Made by a program: the position numbers and the translations under genes. Of a stretch of DNA of 10,933 bases, positions 6,473 through 10,933 are shown piece after piece (within the stretch, counting starts at the first letter, position 1; each line of letters opens with the position of its first letter). The notes under the pieces are model-generated. The model was given only the letters and a program-made list of their open reading frames with translations. It was not told the origin of the DNA and did no database searches. This DNA is from Hyphomicrobiaceae bacterium (GTDB lineage: Bacteria > Pseudomonadota > Alphaproteobacteria > Rhizobiales > Hyphomicrobiaceae): positions 1 to 10,933 of the forward strand of contig JANYHP010000337.1 of the NCBI GenBank assembly GCA_025359005.1. Direction: 5' to 3'.

Positions 6473-8944
6473 ATGCGGATGCTTCGGAAGACAAAAAACA
6501 TGGCGCAGCGTGCGCTGGCGGCCGCTGTGCTTACGGCAGGCCTGTCGGTCGTTGTTGGTGCCTCTAGTCTTGTGCTCAGTGCCGGGTCGGCGATGGCCCA
6601 AGGCGCAATCATTCGTGACATCCGTGTCGAGGGGAACCGGCGCCTGGAGCCGGAGACCATTCGCTCCTATATGAAGCTTTCGGTCGGCGAAGCCTACGAC
6701 GACGCTAAAGCAGACGAGACCATCAAGGCGCTTTTCTCTACGGGCCTGTTTTCCGACGTAAAGGTCAACCGCACCTCGACCGGTGTCGTGGTTGTCGTTG
6801 TTGAGAACCCCGTGATCGCGCAAGTGGCCTTCGAGGGAAACAGTGAGGTCGAGAAATCGGCACTCGAGGCAGAAGTTCAGCTCAAGCCGCGCTCTGTCTT
6901 CACGCGCGCCAAGGCTCAGGCCGACGTGCAGCGCATCCTTGATGTCTATCGCCGCCAGGGTCGCTTCGCGGCCAGCGTGCAGCCCAAGCTGATCGAGTTG
7001 GACAATAATCGCGTCAACGTGGTCTTCGAGATCAACGAAGGCCAGGCGACGAAGGTCAAGAGCATCGCGTTTGTCGGCAATCACGTTTTCTCAGATAGCC
7101 AACTCCGCGACATCATCTCGACAATTCAGTCGGGTCTGTTTGACTTTCTCAAGGGCACCAACATCTACGATCCGGATCGGCTCAATCTGGATAAGGAATT
7201 GCTGCGCCAGTACTATCTGAAGAACGGTTACGCCGATGCGCGCGTCGTCTCCGCCAACGCCGAACTTGATCGCGATGGTTCGGGCTTCTTCATCACCTTC
7301 GTGATCGAGGAAGGGCAGATCTTCAAGTTCGGTACCGTTACGGTTGAATCAAAACTTCCGGGCGTCAACACCGCAGTGCTTGAGCGCGAATATTCGACCA
7401 AAGCCGGTGACACTTTCAATGCGTTGCTGCTGGACAAGTCAGTCGAAGCGCTGACCGTCAAGGTCGCCGAGCAGGGCTTCGCCTTCGGCCGCGTCCGCCC
7501 GCGCGTTGATCGCGTTCCTGGAACCAACCAGATCAATATCGCCTACGTCGTCGAGGAGGGTCCGCGGATTTATATCGAGCGGATCAACGTCAGCGGCAAC
7601 GAGCGCACCAAGGATCATGTGATCCGTCGCGAATTCAAGGTCGCCGAGGGTGATGCATTCAATCAGCTTCTCGTTGAAAGCGCCAAGAAGCGGCTGCAGA
7701 ATCTCGGCTTCTTCAAGGCGGTCGATATCAAGCGCCGCCAGGGCAGCGCCCAGGATCGTGTCGTTCTGGATGTCGAAGTCACGGAGCAGCCAACGGGTGA
7801 GCTGTCGTTCGGTGCCGGATACTCCACGTCAGAAGGTGTGATCGGCGACGTCAGCTTGACCGAGCGCAACCTGCTCGGCAATGGCCAGTTCCTCCGCCTC
7901 GGTGTTTCGGGCTCCAAGGAGCGCTTGAACCTCAACCTCGGCTTCACTGAGCCGCGCTTCCTCGGCTCCAACGTCGTCGCCGGCTTCGACCTTTTCCGCA
8001 ACACCACGACCGCAACGTCGACATCGCCTTACAGCACGTCGCGGACCGGCGGTGGCGTTCGCCTCGCCTTCCCCCTGGCCGAAAATGTGTGGCTGAACAC
8101 GGGCTACTCCATCTCGCGCGATACGCTCTCGATTCCGACGGATTACAGCTCGATTGCCTCGCGGGCCATCAAGGAAGCATGCGGTTGGCAGGATTCCTTC
8201 GGCGCCGTCGATGCGACGACAGGTTTGGCGGCGAACAACGGTACATGCGACGGCCAGGCGCGTTGGGTTTCGACGGGCAGCGTCGGCTTCACCATCGACA
8301 ACCGCAACCATCCGAAGAACCCGACGAGCGGCACATTCTTTCAGACCGGCGTCGATGTGGCTGGCTTAGGGGGCGACGTCCACTTTGCGCGCTTCAACGG
8401 CGAAGGCCGCGCCTATTATCCGGTGGCTGATAAGGTCACGTTCGTGACCCGTGCGGCCGGCGGCCATATCGTGGGCTGGGGTGGCCAGGATGTTCGCTTG
8501 CTCGATCTGTTCTACAAGGGTGGCGAAACCATTCGCGGCTTCAACAACCTTGGCTACGGACCGCGCGATCTCTCTTCCACCAACCAAGATGCGCTCGGTG
8601 GGACCACTTACTGGACCACGACGGCTGAGTTGCGCTTCCCCATCCCGCTCATTCCAGAGGAACTCGGCATGAGCCAAGCCGTGTTTGCGGATGCCGGCTC
8701 GCTGTTCGGCGCCGGCGCGCTGGCCAAGAACCTCAATTCCAAATGCGGGGCCTCGAAGCTCCCCGACGGCACAAACGCGGGTGTCTGTCTTGCCGACGAT
8801 GCGAAGATCCGCTCCTCGGTTGGTTGGAGCTTGATGTGGAATTCGCCGCTCGGTCCGCTGCGCGTCGACCTCGCAAAGGCACTGACCAAGGACGCCTACG
8901 ACAAGACTCAGATCTTCCGCTTCGGCGCGACGACGAAGTTCTGA
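6473..8944 (+). CDS. bamA: Outer membrane protein assembly factor BamA (Omp85)
   Basis: Central component of the BAM complex, which folds and inserts beta-barrel proteins into the outer membrane. The 823-residue precursor has a signal peptide with basic n-region (MRMLRKTK), a long hydrophobic core and a likely cleavage after AMA (residues 40-42). Five POTRA repeats fill about residues 45-440, each with a GN-type turn such as VEGNRR, FEGNSE, FVGNHV and VSGNER. The barrel follows, with the IRGF motif of loop 6 at residues 687-690 (GGETIRGF) and a C-terminal beta-signal ending in Phe (FRFGATTKF). Cysteines at 570/592 and 758/772 form two close pairs in the barrel half. Start choices are ATG 6473 or ATG 6500; the latter has GGAAG at 6486-6490 in good position and would shorten only the signal peptide n-region. 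rseP-bamA-lpxD is the standard order. Confidence 0.97.
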   Translation: MRMLRKTKNMAQRALAAAVLTAGLSVVVGASSLVLSAGSAMAQGAIIRDIRVEGNRRLEPETIRSYMKLSVGEAYDDAKADETIKALFSTGLFSDVKVNRTSTGVVVVVVENPVIAQVAFEGNSEVEKSALEAEVQLKPRSVFTRAKAQADVQRILDVYRRQGRFAASVQPKLIELDNNRVNVVFEINEGQATKVKSIAFVGNHVFSDSQLRDIISTIQSGLFDFLKGTNIYDPDRLNLDKELLRQYYLKNGYADARVVSANAELDRDGSGFFITFVIEEGQIFKFGTVTVESKLPGVNTAVLEREYSTKAGDTFNALLLDKSVEALTVKVAEQGFAFGRVRPRVDRVPGTNQINIAYVVEEGPRIYIERINVSGNERTKDHVIRREFKVAEGDAFNQLLVESAKKRLQNLGFFKAVDIKRRQGSAQDRVVLDVEVTEQPTGELSFGAGYSTSEGVIGDVSLTERNLLGNGQFLRLGVSGSKERLNLNLGFTEPRFLGSNVVAGFDLFRNTTTATSTSPYSTSRTGGGVRLAFPLAENVWLNTGYSISRDTLSIPTDYSSIASRAIKEACGWQDSFGAVDATTGLAANNGTCDGQARWVSTGSVGFTIDNRNHPKNPTSGTFFQTGVDVAGLGGDVHFARFNGEGRAYYPVADKVTFVTRAAGGHIVGWGGQDVRLLDLFYKGGETIRGFNNLGYGPRDLSSTNQDALGGTTYWTTTAELRFPIPLIPEELGMSQAVFADAGSLFGAGALAKNLNSKCGASKLPDGTNAGVCLADDAKIRSSVGWSLMWNSPLGPLRVDLAKALTKDAYDKTQIFRFGATTKF

Positions 8945-8973
8945 GCGGGCGCCAGTCGATTGTTAGGCAGAAA

Positions 8974-9008
8974 GGGCGGTCACCGAGGTGGCCGCCCGTG
9001 CTGTTTTT
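8974..9008 (+). terminator. Probable rho-independent terminator after bamA
   Basis: GGGCGGTCAC (8974-8983) pairs with GTGGCCGCCC (8988-8997) over a CGAG loop, 10 bp with one G-T wobble, followed by GTGCTGTTTTT (8998-9008). It starts 30 bases after the bamA stop. The T-run is offset by several bases from the stem, so efficiency may be partial. It suggests lpxD can be transcribed separately from bamA. The rest of the 262-base gap up to lpxD holds no recognisable gene; no ompH/skp is present. Confidence 0.7.
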
Positions 9009-9206
9009 CGGCGACGCGGGGTGATGGCGCGGCGGCTGTGGGCGGTATTCCTGCAGCGTCGTCCCCGACGGCTTGCGCGCGGGCGGCGAACATGAGATCG
9101 AGCGAGCGGCGCAGGAAACTGCGCGCGGCGACGTTGGGTAGTATCGTCCTAATCCGCAAGGGCCGGCAGCAAGTTCGCAGGACCAGCAGCGAGTACCTCG
9201 ATCGTG

Positions 9207-10271
9207 ATGGAACATCCCGGATTTTTCGAACGCGCCGGCCCCTATTCAATTGCCGAACTTGCGCATCGCTTGGGCTGCGAGATCGCGCCGGGACACGACA
9301 CCACGACACTGATCACCGATATCCGGCCGCTCGACGAAGCGGGACCCGGACAGCTGTCGTTCCTCGACAACCGCAAGTATCTGCCGCACCTGCAAGCGTC
9401 GCGCGCTGCGGCCTGCCTGATCGCACCCGCCTTTGTCGGACGCGTTCCGGCGGGCACAGTGCCGCTGCTCTTGAAGAGCCCCTATCGCGGCTTCGCTCAG
9501 GCTTTGGCCATCTTCTACCCCGATGCCATGCACCCCAAGGCCGCCCTGTCTGAGGCTGGCGAAGCGCTGATCCACCCTTCGGCGCGCATCGAGCCGGGTG
9601 TGCTCATCGAACCCGGCGCCGTCGTTGGCCGCGAGGCGTGGATCGGCACGGGCACGACGATCGCCGCGGGCGCCGTCGTCGGCTATCGCGTCACCATCGG
9701 CCGCGGCAGCTACATCGGCCCGCTGGCGTCGCTCATGCACGCCCTCGTCGGCGACCGCGTCATCATTCATGCCGGCGTGCGCGTCGGGCAGGATGGCTTC
9801 GGCTTCGCGATGGGGCCGGGCGGCCATCTCAAGGTGCCCCAGATCGGTCGCGTGGTCATCCAGAACGACGTCGAGATCGGCGCCAACAGCACCATCGATC
9901 GCGGCGCTCTTAAGGATACTGTCATTGGCGAGGGGACAAAAATTGATAATCTGGTTCAGATCGGGCACAACGCAGTGATCGGACGTCATTGCGTCATTGT
10001 CGGGCAGGTCGGCATTGCCGGTTCGGCGATACTTAGTGACTACGTCGTGGTCGGCGGCCAGGGTGGCGTTGCCGGTCACATCACGATCGGCACCGGCGCA
10101 CAGATCGCTGGCGCCAGTCACGCCAAGGACAGTGTACCCGCAGGCGCGCGCGTGGTGGGCACGCCGGCGCGGCCATTGCGGGAATGGGCGCGCGAGCAGG
10201 TCGCGCTCAAGCGGCTGGTTTCCGGTGCCGGTCGGCCGGCCGCCGACGAACCTGTCGATGAGCCAGGGTGA
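9207..10271 (+). CDS. lpxD: UDP-3-O-(3-hydroxyacyl)glucosamine N-acyltransferase
   Basis: Third step of lipid A synthesis: transfers a 3-hydroxyacyl chain from ACP to the 2-amino group of UDP-3-O-acyl-glucosamine. The 354-residue protein has the N-terminal uridine-binding domain (about residues 10-105, including the conserved FLDNRKY). A left-handed beta-helix of hexapeptide repeats follows (IHPSARIEPGVLIEPGAVVG onward, to about residue 315), then a C-terminal helical tail (LREWAREQVALKRL). The catalytic His is at residue 254 in the conserved NLVQIGHN. GTG at 9204 immediately precedes the ATG at 9207 in frame, so either may initiate; the upstream ribosome-binding site is weak. It lies between bamA and fabZ, as in most alphaproteobacteria. 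Confidence 0.97.
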   Translation: MEHPGFFERAGPYSIAELAHRLGCEIAPGHDTTTLITDIRPLDEAGPGQLSFLDNRKYLPHLQASRAAACLIAPAFVGRVPAGTVPLLLKSPYRGFAQALAIFYPDAMHPKAALSEAGEALIHPSARIEPGVLIEPGAVVGREAWIGTGTTIAAGAVVGYRVTIGRGSYIGPLASLMHALVGDRVIIHAGVRVGQDGFGFAMGPGGHLKVPQIGRVVIQNDVEIGANSTIDRGALKDTVIGEGTKIDNLVQIGHNAVIGRHCVIVGQVGIAGSAILSDYVVVGGQGGVAGHITIGTGAQIAGASHAKDSVPAGARVVGTPARPLREWAREQVALKRLVSGAGRPAADEPVDEPG

Positions 10272-10321
10272 GCAGGTGTGTCCGGTCTGGGCACGCGCAG
10301 GGATGAGGTGCGGTGCAGAAT

Positions 10322-10422
10322 GAGCATTTTCCACCAAAGTGAAAACCGGTTTGGTGCAGAAAATGCGACAAACAGATGTTTAGTGCGCTGTCCTCGATAA
10401 CAACCAAGTGGAAAGCGCTCTA
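10322..10422. repeat. RIME-like mosaic palindromic element in the lpxD-fabZ gap
   Basis: Two inverted repeats stand in tandem. The first pairs GCATTTTC plus CACCAAA (10324-10338) with TTTGGTG, a CA bulge, and GAAAATGC (10350-10366), with AACCGGTT centred in the loop. The second pairs TAGTGCGCT (10381-10389) with AGCGCTCTA (10414-10422), eight of nine positions. From memory, the cores GAGCATTTTC, ACCGGTTT, and AAGTGGAAAGCGCTCTAG match short palindromic repeats scattered through rhizobial genomes (the RIME class). The match is by recollection, not by search. It lies entirely between the lpxD stop and the fabZ start. Confidence 0.75.
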
Positions 10423-10461
10423 GCAAGGCCGCCACCGCAGAACGATTGGAGCCGATGTGTG

Positions 10462-10933
10462 ATGGACGACGCCAAGTCCTTGAACCCGAAGTCCTCGAAC
10501 CTGAAGTCCTCGAACCCGAAGTCCGCGAGCATGAAAACAGAGGCTGGCACGCCGGCTGCCCCGTCGCTGCCGAGCGCCGACATCGCTTTGATCATGAAGC
10601 TTCTGCCGCATCGCTATCCGTTCCTGCTGCTCGACCGCATCATCGAGATGGATCGCGACCAGAGCGCCATCGGCATCAAGAACGTGACCATCAACGAACC
10701 CTTCTTTCAGGGGCATTTTCCCGGCTATCCCGTGATGCCGGGGGTGCTCATCATCGAGGCCCTGGCGCAGACGGCTGGCGCCTTGTGCGTGCACAATGCC
10801 GGCAAGCGCGATATTCCACAGATCGTCTATTTCATGAGCATCGACGGCGCCAAGTTCCGCAAGCCGGTGGTGCCGGGCGATCAACTGCATCTGCACGTCA
10901 ACAAGATCCGCAATCGCGGTCCCGTTTGGCGTT
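10462..10933 (+). CDS. fabZ: 3-hydroxyacyl-ACP dehydratase FabZ (3' end outside window)
   Basis: Hot-dog-fold dehydratase converting (3R)-hydroxyacyl-ACP to trans-2-enoyl-ACP in type II fatty acid synthesis, competing with the Lpx acyltransferases for hydroxyacyl-ACP. The 157 residues in view contain LLPHRYPFLLLDRI, the catalytic His85 in FFQGHFPGYPVMPG and Glu99 in VLIIEALAQTAG. The 14-residue His-Glu spacing equals that of E. coli His54/Glu68. From the ATG at 10462 (GGAG at 10448-10451, 10 bases upstream) the catalytic His is shifted 31 residues relative to E. coli, because of a KSxNx repeat tract. An internal ATG at 10531 would give a near-normal N-terminus but lacks a clear Shine-Dalgarno, so the start is unresolved. 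The gene runs off the window; lpxA is the expected next gene. Confidence 0.95.
   Translation, partial: MDDAKSLNPKSSNLKSSNPKSASMKTEAGTPAAPSLPSADIALIMKLLPHRYPFLLLDRIIEMDRDQSAIGIKNVTINEPFFQGHFPGYPVMPGVLIIEALAQTAGALCVHNAGKRDIPQIVYFMSIDGAKFRKPVVPGDQLHLHVNKIRNRGPVWR
10474..10533 (+). repeat. Four in-frame 15-bp repeats at the fabZ 5' end
   Basis: Four consecutive 15-base units begin AAGTCC: AAGTCCTTGAACCCG, AAGTCCTCGAACCTG, AAGTCCTCGAACCCG and a diverged AAGTCCGCGAGCATG. They encode KSLNP, KSSNL, KSSNP and KSASM. The unit length is a multiple of three, so copy-number change would not disturb the fabZ frame. The last codon of the fourth unit is the alternative fabZ start ATG (10531-10533). Confidence 0.92.

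Noticed and set aside
8960..9553. 197-residue open frame overlapping the start of lpxD, considered as a possible skp or small gene
   Set aside because: It has no signal peptide and no coiled-coil or OmpH-like pattern; most of it is a frame-shifted shadow of lpxD.

Overview
The window is about 11 kb of GC-rich DNA with all nine genes on the + strand. It carries the conserved alphaproteobacterial cell-envelope cluster in the order pyrH - frr - uppS - cdsA - dxr - rseP - bamA - lpxD - fabZ, with fabZ cut by the right edge. The gene order, the single-PDZ RseP, the absence of an ompH/skp gene between bamA and lpxD, and intergenic palindromes of a type common in rhizobia all point to the order Hyphomicrobiales (Rhizobiales). 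Genus is not resolvable by eye. This is housekeeping chromosome; I see no phage, transposase, CRISPR, toxin or defence gene.

Layout. Positions 1-302 hold no gene but carry a striking long palindrome (62-140). pyrH (UMP kinase) and frr (ribosome recycling factor) follow, separated by 215 bases with two short tandem duplications. uppS, cdsA and dxr come next; cdsA and dxr overlap by 7 bases. A 174-base gap contains an exact 15-base tandem duplication whose unit resembles a sigma-54 -24/-12 promoter. rseP follows, with a perfect hairpin built across its stop codon, then a 261-base hairpin-rich leader and bamA. A rho-independent-terminator-like hairpin sits after bamA. lpxD follows, then a mosaic palindromic repeat and the start of fabZ, whose apparent N-terminus is encoded by four 15-base repeats.

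How the genes work together. PyrH makes UDP, feeding UTP/CTP and nucleotide-sugar pools. Frr recycles ribosomes. Dxr commits carbon to the MEP isoprenoid pathway, whose products UppS extends to undecaprenyl diphosphate, the lipid carrier for peptidoglycan and O-antigen. CdsA makes CDP-diacylglycerol for phospholipids. LpxD and FabZ supply lipid A acylation and the hydroxyacyl/unsaturated acyl-ACP branch point. BamA inserts outer-membrane proteins, and RseP is an intramembrane protease of the envelope stress response. The cluster therefore couples growth to construction of both membranes.

No new multi-gene system is visible. What deserves a second look lies between genes: palindromes, recurrent short tandem duplications, the sigma-54-like doublet upstream of rseP, the stop-codon hairpin of rseP, and the repeat-encoded N-terminus of FabZ.
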